Made by a program: the position numbers and the translations under genes. Positions 1-10,548 of a DNA stretch of 64,000 nt are shown here, one piece after another. Origin of the DNA: Archegozetes longisetosus (taxonomy: Eukaryota; Arthropoda; Arachnida; Sarcoptiformes; Trhypochthoniidae); assembly GCA_018873245.2 (NCBI GenBank), contig JAEMBT020000008.1:6217569-6281568 (forward strand), given 5' to 3'. The notes below the pieces were generated by a model. The model saw only the letters and a program-made list of their open reading frames with translations, did no database searches and was not told where the DNA came from. Positions within the stretch are counted from its first letter, which is position 1; each line of letters opens with the position of its first letter.

Positions 1-246
1 TTTAATAAAATGTTGTATTTAACTACTAGCAAACTTTCATATTATGACTTACATTACTTTTACGATTTATAACTGATATACTGAATAACTTATTGATGAG
101 CAATATATGCCAGACTCACCCGTTCTTTTGGACCTTTAAGTATTACTAGTCTCAAACCGAGATATTGTATTGTGCCCTTCAATTTTATATAAACATTAGT
201 AAAAATATCTCTGGTTATTCAAATTGAAATTTCTTACTTTCAAAGG

Positions 247-1684
247 TTATATTGTTTTATTATTTGGGTTGATATTCGAATTGAATGGATTTATGCCATT
301 GAATATATAGATGAAAGTATACGTCAAGCCGAATACCCATATAACGCAAGTGCTGTTAACTTCGAATATTCCAAGAAGTTTGAGAGTTGTGGGGGTTTGA
401 AGATAACCAGAGCGACAGAGGCTTTCATACTGAGAAATAAAAATTGTAATTTAATTTTCAGAAAATTAAAATTCATGGCAACATTTATAAATTAATTACA
501 TATTGTTTAAATTGATTATCTGCATTTCTTGTTAAACAAAATTCATTAACGAACTTCGCAGTTTTTGCAGCTTCTTTGCTTATATCAATTGTTTGTTTGA
601 AAGTATACAACAAAGCCGTTATACTAAACACTATGTAAGCCAAACCACGTACTTTCGTTGAATTCTTATCATTATTGTAATTGTATATGGAATCTTCAAT
701 TCTTATAATTAACCAATAAGCATAAGATAAAATGAAGATTGTTATAACAAGACTAAATATTCTGTTGAATATTGGTATTTGCTTAATGTTTTCTGTGAAC
801 CAATTGATTATTCTCTGCAAATCAGCATATTCTCGCCTGCTCCTCTTAGTCATATTTTGAATTGTTTGATTGAGAAAACGAAAACGCGCATGAATCATCC
901 AACAAATTGTTAAGTAAAATACTTGAGAATATACGAAAAATAAGTAAAGTGGTAACCAATAACTTAACCTGAATCCCACATCTCGATATAACATTTCATC
1001 AAAACTGTAATAAGTCTTTACGGAAAAATCTACTAAATGTATAGATATGAAAGCCAGTATAAGAACAGCGAATCTTAACTCCTTTGGATAAATCTCTCCA
1101 TTGGTTTCAACAGAATTGTTATCATTAGCGAGTTTTGAATCGTATTTATAATTAAGAATCAATTGTTTCAAATCTTTGGAATTATTCCAAATTTTTGTTA
1201 AGAATGTAATGTGATATATTGAAAACAGAATCATCCTCATTGAAATCCATCTAAATCTTTCAGATTCGGAGCTGGTTATACTGTTAAAATCTACAAACAT
1301 GACAAAAGCCCAAGTAATTAATGTAAAAATAGTTAAAACACAGATAATTATCTGCAAAGTCATAACAATTTTTGATTCTTCGATTCTGCAAAAATAAAAA
1401 TTCCATTCTTTCAACTTTGTTCTCTGAAACTCAAAATAAGGGATAAAAAGAAAGAACGGAAAAAGAGAGTGTGAAATGAGTTCATGCCATCGATCGCCTT
1501 TGTCTAAATAGTCACTATCAACTAAACCTATTTGAAGTATCTCATCTCTTTCCAAATTATTTTGGTCTAGATCAACTTGAGCTTCTTCGTTTAGTTGATT
1601 ATTAATGTTGCTATTCGAAACGGTGACGAGTGGGATATTATACTCTTTTTTTCGCGCTTCGCGATCTGATTCATTTGCGTCCAT
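247..1684 (-). CDS. Gustatory-receptor-like 7TM chemoreceptor, two exons
   Basis: Predicted multi-pass membrane protein of the arthropod gustatory receptor type, acting as a chemosensory channel in the plasma membrane. Exon 1 runs 1684-500 and exon 2 runs 429-247, giving about 455 residues. The donor follows codon TAT at 500 (GTAATT) and the acceptor is TTTCTCAG, so the 70-bp intron is phase 0. Read without splicing, the frame stops at 485 and loses the last membrane segment. Start is ATG 1684, with no in-frame ATG just upstream. Seven or so hydrophobic segments follow an acidic N-terminal tail of about 70 residues. Exon 2 encodes the last segment, containing TYTFIYIF, which resembles the TY-x5-QF signature of insect Gr TM7. 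A short last exon carrying TM7 is typical of Gr genes. The exact Gr subfamily is not recognisable, and ligand is unknown. Confidence 0.72.
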
Positions 1685-2213
1685 CTTCAACCACCATTTA
1701 TTTAATATCTAATAGATTAAAACAAGTAATAAAATTAGTATCTGATATAAAACAGTTTTCATAATTTTATAATTTTTCATTTAATCTTAACATTCGCTTA
1801 AAAAGCACATCACCTATCCTATCATAACTTTTTACATCTGTTAAGAATATATGCTTTGATTTTGTATGAACAGAATCAATAAATGTATTTTTTAAAATTT
1901 TAGGAAACTTACACAGTTGAAACAATGATCAGATAAGAAAAGTTTTTATATAACAAATACTAAAGTTCATTTGGACGTTTAATTTGAACAAGTGAACAAA
2001 TGAATGGGTCTAACTCTAAATTAAATCTTATATCTTATTTAAACTCTAAATTACTTTATAAATCACGAATATTTATTTGAAATTCTTCTGACTTTCTTTT
2101 CTTATCGGTTTGAAGTTTCTCTTTTCCAGACACTTGAGGCTTGAGATAGAGCTAAAAGCTCTTATAATTGAGGGGTATAATTTTTTTTCTCAATGAACAA
2201 TTTTTATAATTTG
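1685..2213. other. Gene-free AT-rich stretch
   Basis: Likely holds the 5' flank of the chemoreceptor gene. No coding signature, RNA gene or repeat with recognisable ends was seen. Confidence 0.5.
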
Positions 2214-2400
2214 GTACTGTGATCTGCAATTGCTATTAATCAAACAGTCGAAGTAGCACTTTGTTTCAACACATGCAAATTTGGTTTTTAGACCAATACA
2301 ATAAAAAATGATGCAATACAATAGAAAATCTAGTTTTATGTTTTGAAACAAAGTACTATTTCGGCTGTTTGATTAATAGCAATTGCAGATCAAAGTACAG
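2214..2400. repeat. Inverted repeat, about 55-bp arms
   Basis: Left arm from 2214 (GTACTGTGATCTGC...) pairs with the right arm ending at 2400 (...GCAGATCAAAGTACAG). The arms share long identical blocks such as AATTGCTATTAATCAAACAG with a few mismatches, around a loop of roughly 70 bp. It looks like a foldback/MITE-type element with no coding capacity. It abuts the larger palindrome that starts at 2395. Confidence 0.75.
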
Positions 2401-2955
2401 ATGAGGCCGTAGGAGCATGCAAATAAACTTATTATTCACTCTTTATAACTTATCACTTTTATAATTGTGAGTAATTCAAAGCTAAAATCAAATAAAAATC
2501 AAACGCTTGGATACAACTTTTGAGTGACTGATGAGTAGCACACGTTTTATTATAAACATATAATAAGTCGACATTTTAACGATAAATTCAATATGAATTT
2601 ACATTTGACTATTTTTGTTATTGATTTAATAAATTCAAGTTTTTAATAACTAATACAGTAATTTAGACCAATTATTGTTGAGTTAAACAGAAACCAAGTT
2701 ATTTGTAAAAAATTGAATTTATTAGATGATTAACAGAAATAAGTATTAATTGGTGTTGAATTTATCGTTAAAATGTCGACTTATTATATGTTTATAATAA
2801 AACGTGTGCTATTCATCAGTCACTCAAAAGTTGTATCCAAGCGTTTGATTTTTACTTGATTTTAGCTTTGAATTACTCACAATTATAAAAGCGATAAGAA
2901 GTCATAAAAAGTGAATAATAAGTTTATTTGCATGCTCCTACGGCCTTATCTGTAC
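2395..2955. repeat. Large palindromic (foldback/MITE-like) element, about 199-bp arms
   Basis: Arms of about 199 bp (2395-2593 and 2757-2955) are near-perfect inverted copies. They include GAGGCCGTAGGAGCATGC at the left end with its complement at the right end, and CGACATTTTAACGATAAATT at the inner ends. The spacer is about 160 bp and AT-rich. No ORF is present. Both ends carry GTACAGAT. Low divergence between arms suggests recent insertion or gene conversion. Superfamily was not identified. Confidence 0.8.
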
Positions 2956-3230
2956 ATGTATCTTACTTTATATTGAAACTTGACATTATATTTATGTATA
3001 AATTCAAGTTTGGCACTTTCAAAATTTTAATTATATAAATAAAAGTAATAATGATTCCTTAAATTATATATAATTAATTATTTTGTTATTAAAATCTTTA
3101 TTGCAGATTAAAAAATAATGTACATTAATGCCTATTACTTCCATTTTTACTTTTCAACCTTGAAGGACTTTTAAAGCTAAGAATAAAACTTGCATTAGTG
3201 TCTCTCTTGCATTTACATATAGTTATATTA

Positions 3231-3840
3231 TACTGTCCGTTTTTTTAAAAACTAAACTCAAATCCTTATAACAATTTTTCTTTATTATTACTCATGAATC
3301 AGAACTTACTAATGAGTAAGTTTAAAACATAAAACAAAATTTTATCACTTAGTCATTGATTTTAAATTAAAAACACTTTTAATCATAAAAGCAGTGTTCA
3401 CAACAAAAGAAACAATTTTTATTTTGAAAACTTATTTATTATGGTCTCATCTCAAAAATAAAGTGTTCCGCTCGAACCCAAAAACATTAGAAGAGTTAAA
3501 GATAAATATAAGAAATGAAATCGAAAAAATAAGTTCTGAAACACTTAAAAAGGTTTCAGAAAATATGATCAAAAGAGTTGAACTTTGTTTAGAAAATAAT
3601 GGTCAGCACTTTCAGCATATGTGGTGATTAATCATAAATTTATTTTTACATATCTAAACTACTTTGTAGGATTACAGTTCTGAAATAACTTAGTAAGATT
3701 ATAGTTCATTATTAGAGGTTTATTTTGATACATTCAAATTTCAGTCAATGAGTAAGCGATTTCACTCTTGACTCGCATTTCTAAAAGCGATGGAGTATTA
3801 ACTGCAAAATCTGAGTTTAGTTTTTAAAAAACGGACTGTA
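3231..3840 (+). mobile_element. Internally deleted mariner/Tc1-type element
   Basis: About 610 bp bounded by inverted ends of about 27 bp (TGTCCGTTTTTTTAAAAACT on the left, its near-complement at 3811-3838), flanked by TA dinucleotides. The interior frame at 3394-3627 has no ATG. It joins a helix-turn-helix-like N-terminal start (TTKETIFILKTY) directly to a transposase C-terminal tail (LWSHLKNKVF, then NPKTLEELK and HFQHMW). The whole catalytic DDE core is missing. This is the usual form of a deletion derivative mobilised in trans. Confidence 0.72.
3394..3627 (+). pseudogene. Transposase remnant (N- and C-terminal ends fused, core deleted)
   Basis: A 77-codon open frame starting at a GTG, with no in-frame ATG. 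Residues 1-15 resemble the start of a mariner-type DNA-binding domain. Residues from about 16 onward resemble the transposase C-terminus (PKTLEELKINIRNEI, RVELCLENNGQHF). The catalytic aspartates are absent because the region between is gone. It lies centrally within the inverted ends at 3231-3840. It cannot encode an active transposase. Confidence 0.7.
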
Positions 3841-6709
3841 TATAGGAACGTTAAAGAAATGATATTTGCTTATATTTTTACTCATTTGCCATTAAAGTAG
3901 AGATTGATTTAGAAATTGATTTGAGCATCTATCCTAAGTATTTTATATATGAATGTATAACTTTTAAAATAAAAACAGTCAAATTTTAAGTAAGATTATG
4001 CTCATTATTAAAAGAAGTTTATTTTATTGAAAAATATAATTTAGATTCTATGCTTTGTTATTCGTTTGACTAATAATTTGTCTTTAAAGCATTCTGAAGT
4101 GCAATCACAATCATTACTAATAAAGTTATATAGAGGGATATTCTCCAAAAATTGAAAGAGTTTGAAAGGTAGTAAGTTCTTATACATAATACAAACTGTA
4201 ACAAAACGTCTATCTACTTTTAAAGAATATCGAACACTATAAAATCAAATAAGCTTGTAAACAATTAAAATGGTAAAAGCACTGTTAACATCATGAGAAT
4301 TAGAAGGTTATGCGAAAGAATTTTTCAGAGATAGTCACAATAATTAGTCCATCAAAAGATTGTGCGAAGAGAAAGCAAATATCATTTCGACCGATAAAGC
4401 GCATTACATAATAGGTTGTAAAGATAAAAACTCAAAAGAAACAATAGTTTCGATATATCATCTAATAAACTAAGAGATCCGCCAGGCATTGTAAAACGAC
4501 TAAAAAGTAAATGTTAATGAACTTTGCAAAATACGCAGAGAAGAATGGTCACAAGTTCTTACGAATCACACCCAAAACACACTGAGCATGGCCTAGAAGG
4601 TGTCGAATGATAATCAAGAATAGTGACCCTCATATTGAAAATAGATTGTATAAGATTTTCAATAAAATGTTATTCAACTTTAAACTTCTTCAACTTTTAA
4701 AGAATATCACTCTGTATAGCACTGATTTTTCTTCAATCATTTATCTATACCTCCCGATTCGTTAAAATTAATACTAAATGAATCGTTGTGTTCTTGTGAT
4801 ATATCATTTATTCGCAATAAAGTTGCTATAATTTTTAAATATTTATTAAGAGAAAGTTTTCAATTAAATGATATGATAATAGATTTTAAATTTAGGTGGA
4901 GTTTATTAATAATAGTATAGCAAACCCTAATTTGGGTACGCGTTATAACAAAAGTTAGATATCTTATTATTTTTTAGTTTATTTCCCGAAGCTATCATTT
5001 CTTTGGCATCCCCTCATATGTTGAACAATTCAAAATTTTCTATCCATCTCAAGAGTTTTGGATGTTTCTCAGAAATTTCGCAGAGCCATTCTCTCAGTGG
5101 ACCCATATATTCTGTTAGAATATGAACTTAATTGTTTATATGTACAATATTAGTTTACATGACTTCCTTTTCTCGATCAAGGTCGAAATGAGTTATGAAA
5201 TTATTTTCCCAATAACTCTCAAACAGTATAGAAGTCTAAAATTCCTAATATTGTTATACTGAATAATCCTCTATATTGTCCTAAAATAACATGTATCTAC
5301 ATGACCAGTTCCTGATATAATGAAGAATATATGCATTTTTATCAATATTGAAACAATTCTGCTGTTTTCAGTTAAGCGCTAAGTAATAACCATATCTAAC
5401 CTTAGTAACATAACGTAAGATCTCAAAGTTACCTAACGTTACGCTACGCTAGTTTAGGATTGGTAATTTTCATAAAGGTTAGGTCAGAGGGGTATCGTAC
5501 TGATCGAAATATTTCCTTGAAGCATACAAAGAAAGCAATTTATCTGTCTCTCTATCAACCAATAATCGGTATTTATTTATCATTTTCACAGATTTTGTCA
5601 CATTCGATTTCACCAACACTTTATTCACATATCGTGTTCATTTAACAGCTAACATTTGAATTAATTATACATGCAATAAAATTAATAAAAGTTAGTGTTT
5701 GATTGGATATACAGTATTTTAGTGAGTATCTCGAGATATTTAGACACTGCAAAATTTATACTTGAATTAGAAGTAACTTTTGGCTAAAACCAGTGTTTAG
5801 AACTTTGGTTAGACCATTCGAATAGGAAGAATTAAATAAAATTGAATATTAATGTTTTTGATCTTACTCTTCGACCAGTGGTTTTCGTAATTCAAAATTT
5901 ATATTGCAACTACTAGAGTCATCAGAAAATATAAACCCTCTTAGAGAGTGGCTCTGCTAACATTCCAAAAAATATTTAAAGTTTTCAATTCATTCAAGCT
6001 CTGCGGTTTACCTAAACTCACAAATACGATAAAATAATTTTTGCAACTCACCTTAAGATTTAGTCATCAAGAGTTCATATACTACGGGAAACTTCAAAAT
6101 GTAACTTGAGTTCTATTTATTTTAAACTATTTTGAGAATTATTAATATTTGACTTTTATTTCATAAATAATATCTTGAAGTAGCGAATTCATTATATTGA
6201 ATAAAGTCTTGTTATTTCAAATATGTTCTAAATAATATTTATTCAAATTAATATATATTCAGTTTCACTAACATTTTTATACCTTCAAGTATAAGCGTTA
6301 TATCTAAACTCTCAACCTACTCATTCTTTAATAATATTTAATAGTGTTCTCCGTTTGTTGATGTTTAATGATAAGATATGCTCAGAGTTGTATGATTATT
6401 ACCTGAATTTCACATGATGAATATATACCTTAAATTTCTAACTTTGAAGTTCGTCACAACAATTGAGCAGTTTAAAACTCGTTCAACATTTGGAAAGCGA
6501 TAACTTTTCTATTAAAAAAATAATTCAAATTTGCTTAAAAGATTTAAAGAACTCTAAAATATCGTTGCGATTGAACTAAATAAAAATTCAACTATTAGAA
6601 ATATTAAATGTATTATTCATTTACTACGTCATTGACATAGGATATCACAAACTTATCTACAATACAATTATTAAAAGTACAGTCTTAGGATTTTATTTCG
6701 AGATGCAGA
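3841..6709. other. Gene-free stretch with weak decayed coding traces
   Basis: No gene could be supported. Two short traces read PLREWLC, one on the minus strand near 5100 and one on the plus strand near 5940, both interrupted by stops. A stretch near 4520-4620 may be a decayed reverse-transcriptase fragment, but this is weak. Confidence 0.4.
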
Positions 6710-6982
6710 GGTGCGTTTCTGAAAACAGTCATAAGGCTAAGACTAGTCTTAATACTAAATGCAGCAAAAACTCGTTATAATCAAATTAAAAATTTTTTGA
6801 AATAAATTGCTTAAAACGAAAATTTGCTTACATGGAAAACTACTTGGCCTTTAAAAATTATATTTGATTTTAAAATCGTTGCTAATACCAAAATTTTGCT
6901 TATATAGAACTTTTTTATAAAGAGTTTTATTGTATTTTGCATTACAGTCTTAGTCTTATGGCTGTTTTGAGAAACTTACCCC
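6710..6982. repeat. MITE, about 70-bp inverted ends
   Basis: Left end GTGCGTTTCTGAAAACAGTC pairs with the complement of the right end near 6960-6980 (GGCTGTTTTGAGAAACTTAC). Similarity continues inward through AAGACT...AATGCA and AAAACTC. The element is about 270 bp and has no coding capacity. Superfamily is unknown. Confidence 0.7.
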
Positions 6983-7144
6983 AGTATTTCTACCTTTCAT
7001 AAAATCTTTAGTCAAGCAATATGCACTTTACTGACCAATTCATAACAAACCTTCAAATTATCATAAACTTTGATTTACAATAACAAAAAGTATATATTAA
7101 GACGCGATTTTCTTTATAAATGAAAACATAACTAACACTCAATC

Positions 7145-7273
7145 ACAGAGCTCGTATTGTCTAGAGATTAGGAAAGAAAATAGTTCGTTTGCAATAGCTA
7201 AAGAAGTTGGCTGTGATCATGATACAGTCGGAAGAATAAGTAACTGTTTTCTGATTCATAACACTATTGAATA
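7145..7273 (+). pseudogene. Tc1-like transposase N-terminal HTH remnant
   Basis: One frame reads ENSSFAIAKEVGCDHDTVGR followed by a stop. This is the classic helix-turn-helix of Tc1-like transposases (pattern IAKEVGCDHsTVsRI). No catalytic domain follows in any frame. The downstream ACCGGTAATCGCCGG motif may be element sequence, but element ends were not found. Confidence 0.5.
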
Positions 7274-9019
7274 GAAGAAAAAGATAATATAACGGGAGAC
7301 AACTGTACAAGATCAAAAAAATTATTGAGGCAGTTATTTTGCAATAATTTAATTATTAATGTGCAACGATTTTGATGCGTTTTTGACGCGATTTAAAACC
7401 GGTAATCGCCGGCAAACCACTAATTGATTTAACCGGTGGAATAAAGACACAACCTATCGTCTATTAACCTAAAGGGTTTGATATGAAACGGGATGGAAGG
7501 GATATCTAATAGAAATCGCTTATCCAGCAGATCCTACTGTTAGATATATTAGTAAATATCTCAAGATAAGTGTTCTTAACAAAGTCTTTATTATAACTTA
7601 AAAATCCATTTTTACAAGTATTTTACACATTAAAATTGATCAAAACTAACGCTGTACTAATGGTCAGTTATAGTCACTGATATAGTCACTGATCGTCACA
7701 AATGAAAATCAATTATGATATTTAAAAAAAATCGAAAATTATTTCCGAGACAAAATTTCATATAGAAATACTATTATATGTAGTGTTCTCGTGTAATATT
7801 TCGTCTGATAGCACAAAAATATTTCATTATTAATAAATCAGAATTAGATTTCTATTATTCAGTATATTTTTTGGCTGTTCATATAAGTTATATGAAAGAT
7901 TGCATGCAGTGTCTTAAAATAAAATCACAAGACTGTACTTGTCTACAGTTAGATTAAATATAATATTAGTCTTTGACAAAATTAACTCCTCCGGTTTTTA
8001 GTAGTAAAAATTGATGGACTTTGACGAAATTTTTTTTAAATAAACTATATATTGGGACCGACATTCTGACAAGTGGGCGTTCAATTTCTTTGTAAGATAG
8101 GTGAGTTATACAAGTAAATTGTCAGAATTGAACAAAAATTTTTGAATTCTCACGAATGGAAGCTGAACTAGATAAAAATGATTAAATACGCGTAGTTTTG
8201 TTTTACTTAAATATTGATTGTCTAAGTGCTACAGACCTAAATACTTGAAAAATGTGATTTTTCAAAACTAATAACTGATCTGAAGATATAAAATCATAAT
8301 CTCAACTTTCAATTGTATATTATTCGAATGTTTATCAAGAAATTATAAAGAAAAACTGTTTTCTATTCAATATAGTAACATAAGTTTTTTAATGATTTTC
8401 GTCAAAGATCTCGCAATGCAATAATAATCCACCCTTTTCAAAGTTTAGGCAGCCCTTTTTAGGCTAGAGCTATTTTCAATCAAATTTCGACATGGTATCG
8501 AATAATGCTTCCGTTTCTTCGAGAAACGTCTAGCAATTCAAAATCGGCATTTAAATGAATCTAAAAAATAGGTTAGGATTTACTTTTAGTAGCCAACATC
8601 GGGTGTCCACTTTTAAAGGTTTTTGAGGTCGGTAAATTTATTCCCCGATGTATCGAGCTTAAGAAACTGTGGCGTTTCCGAGAAAATTGCACTTTTATAT
8701 ACAATTGCCGCTAGATGGCAAAACATGATTTCTACCACACAGAAATCAATAGAAAAAGCGATTTTTCGCGACCTACACAACGGACCAAGTTCTACAACCA
8801 GAGCTATTTATTATAAACTCGTTAAATTTGTTTTTATTTTCGATAGTACAGAACTTTTCTATTGTGCTTTATTTTAATGCGACTTTTTGTATTTAGTTTT
8901 GTAATATTTAGTTTTCAATTCAACTTTGTCATGGAATACTACTTAGTTAACTTCACCTTCAAGGTAAACCCTTTTCGTTTTTGGTTTCGCTTGCTTGTTT
9001 GGCTTGAATTGCACGACAT

Positions 9020-9535
9020 CCGAGAATGACAAACTCTAAACGATATCATCAGAAAGTGCGTACAATGTTGTTCCATCATCGTGACAGATTTCTGGAGAGG
9101 ATATCTTGGAATTGATAGGGTGTGCAACATGCTGCGCATTTCAGAATCAACCACAAAAGCATCTTCGCAGAAAGGATGAGGATATCTGGAGGTAATGATA
9201 TTGAAATCCATGTACGTACCAACACCATCAAGAGACTGTAAAGAGAATTGAAACGCAGCATCAAATGCGTTCAAAAGTACATTAACGTTAGAGGCGAGTT
9301 TAATCGGTGGGTGGACATATTTGCATCGCTTCATCTACTTTCACAAAGTTTGGGACTGATTGGCCAGCGATGATCAACGCATTGAACGATTTTTGCAAGA
9401 CGTCGAAGTAGTGTGCCTGATATTTCCCCACCGCTACTACCTCAAAACGAAGACGCGTTAGATTCAGAACCGGCCTCAGAGCTCGAATACAGCCACGATG
9501 AGTCTGATGATGAAGTTTCCGATGATAATTAAGTA
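9020..9535 (+). pseudogene. Merlin/ISXO2-like (IS1595-type) DDE transposase remnant
   Basis: Frames carry IVTDFWRGYLGID and then, after frameshifts, EIHVRTNTIKRL-stop-RELKRS and KYINVRGEFNRWVDIF. These match the ordered ISXO2-like signature: ...iiTDcWrgY..., ...vH.NtIE..W..lKr..., ...Yl.Ef.wR. The third acidic position lies in the NTI(E/K)RLW block, where E appears replaced by K and W by a stop. A final acidic tail (DESDDEVSDDN then stop) ends at 9535. At least two stops and shifts make it inactive. Confidence 0.68.
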
Positions 9536-9921
9536 TATAATCATTTATTATCTTTTTATATTATTATTTATTATTATGACTCCTTATCATTTCAATAAAA
9601 TATAAAAAAGCAAAAATATTTGTATGCTTTGTAACGTGTTACGTGCTATTTTGTGTCTATCCTGCGTTTTTGCCCTCCAAGAATTCATGTATATATCGTG
9701 GAAGGTGGCTATGTCGATCAAAACTGCAGTCGTATGCGTAAAACCACGTTTTCTATTGATTTCTGTAGGGTAAAAACCATGTGCTGCCATCTAGCATGAA
9801 AGTGCAATTTTCTCGGAGACGCCACAGGTTATCGAGCTTGGGATAATACGAAATGAATTTACCGAACTCGAAAACCCCTAAAAGTGATCAACCGAGGTGG
9901 GCCACGAAAAGTAAACTCTAA

Positions 9922-10253
9922 AACCCAAGTCTGTTGGCGTAGTGGTCAAGACGCTGACAGAGCAACCCTTGGAGAGCGGGTTCGAATCCCGCTGTAGCTT
10001 ACTGCTTCCTTCTATCCAGGTAACATTGGACCGGGAGGGAAGAGATGGCTCAGGGGGATCTTCGACGAGCGCGGTCCTAAACCGAGGGATTAACTCGGTA
10101 GAGTCTGGTCTCTGAGACTACCAGACGACAGACTCGGAGGGCTCAGGTGTGTCCTCTTAAAACTGTGACACCACCCTCGCTGCAATACCACTGAGTAAAA
10201 GCAGCGACCCCTGGTCTTAGTTGTGGGCCGTGCAGGGGGAACAAAACAACAAC
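9922..10253 (+). mobile_element. tRNA-derived SINE inserted in the Merlin-like element
   Basis: A roughly 332-bp GC-rich insertion flanked by a perfect 15-bp direct repeat, AAAAGTAAACTCTAA, at 9907-9921 and 10254-10268. The head is tRNA-like, with A box TGGCGTAGTGG at 9935-9945 and B box GGTTCGAATCC at 9979-9989, an exact consensus match. A tRNA-unrelated body follows, and the 3' tail is rich in AAC repeats (ACAAAACAACAACAAAA). The duplication, Pol III boxes and simple tail are the three hallmarks of a SINE retrotransposed by a LINE. Confidence 0.88.
9935..9989 (+). promoter_or_regulatory. Internal Pol III promoter (A and B boxes) of the SINE
   Basis: A box TGGCGTAGTGG and B box GGTTCGAATCC, about 33 bp apart, as in tRNA genes. 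The sequence around them does not fold as a complete mature tRNA cloverleaf with a matched acceptor stem, so this is a SINE promoter and not a tRNA gene. Confidence 0.8.
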
Positions 10254-10548
10254 AAAAGTAAACTCTAACCAAAAACTTTTATTATATTTCTATTTTTTAT
10301 TATATTTTGTTTTTTACACTTATTTCAATATTTCTATTCGATGTTACTAGTAAGCACTAGCATGCCTTTATAGCACACAATATTTATTCATATTCATATA
10401 GTGTATGAATATAGTATGCTTTTAATTCAATTCCAATAATGTGGGTTTTAAAATTAATATTAGAGGTAATTAAACATTAATAAATCTTCAAAATTTTTGA
10501 AAGCAGTGTAAAATCGTAAGTCTTTCCTGAGACATACGTCGAAGTATG

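Larger units (their letters stand above)
8571..10270. mobile_element. Degenerate Merlin/ISXO2-like DNA transposon interrupted by a SINE
   Basis: The left end (from GGTTAGGATTTAC at 8571) is an inverted copy of the right end. Similarity extends inward about 200 bp through blocks such as GAGAAAATTGCAC and CAGAAATCAATAGAAAA. The right-hand end resumes after the SINE at 9922-10253, ending GTAAACTCTAACC (10258-10270), the complement of the left terminus. Without the SINE the element is about 1.35 kb. The interior holds decayed transposase on the plus strand (about 9020-9535). Superfamily rests on the transposase motif match, not on the target duplication, which I could not define. Confidence 0.68.

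Noticed and set aside
5460..5645. 61-codon frame, plus strand
   Set aside because: Begins at TTG, no ATG, no family features; chance frame.
8623..8877. 84-codon frame
   Set aside because: Lies in the left inverted end of the Merlin-like element; mirrored in the right end at 9587-9790.
9926..10000. tRNA gene call
   Set aside because: Good A and B boxes but flanked by a 15-bp target duplication with a long body and AAC tail; acceptor arms do not pair. It is a SINE head.
10090..10272. 60-codon minus-strand frame
   Set aside because: Antisense to the SINE body.
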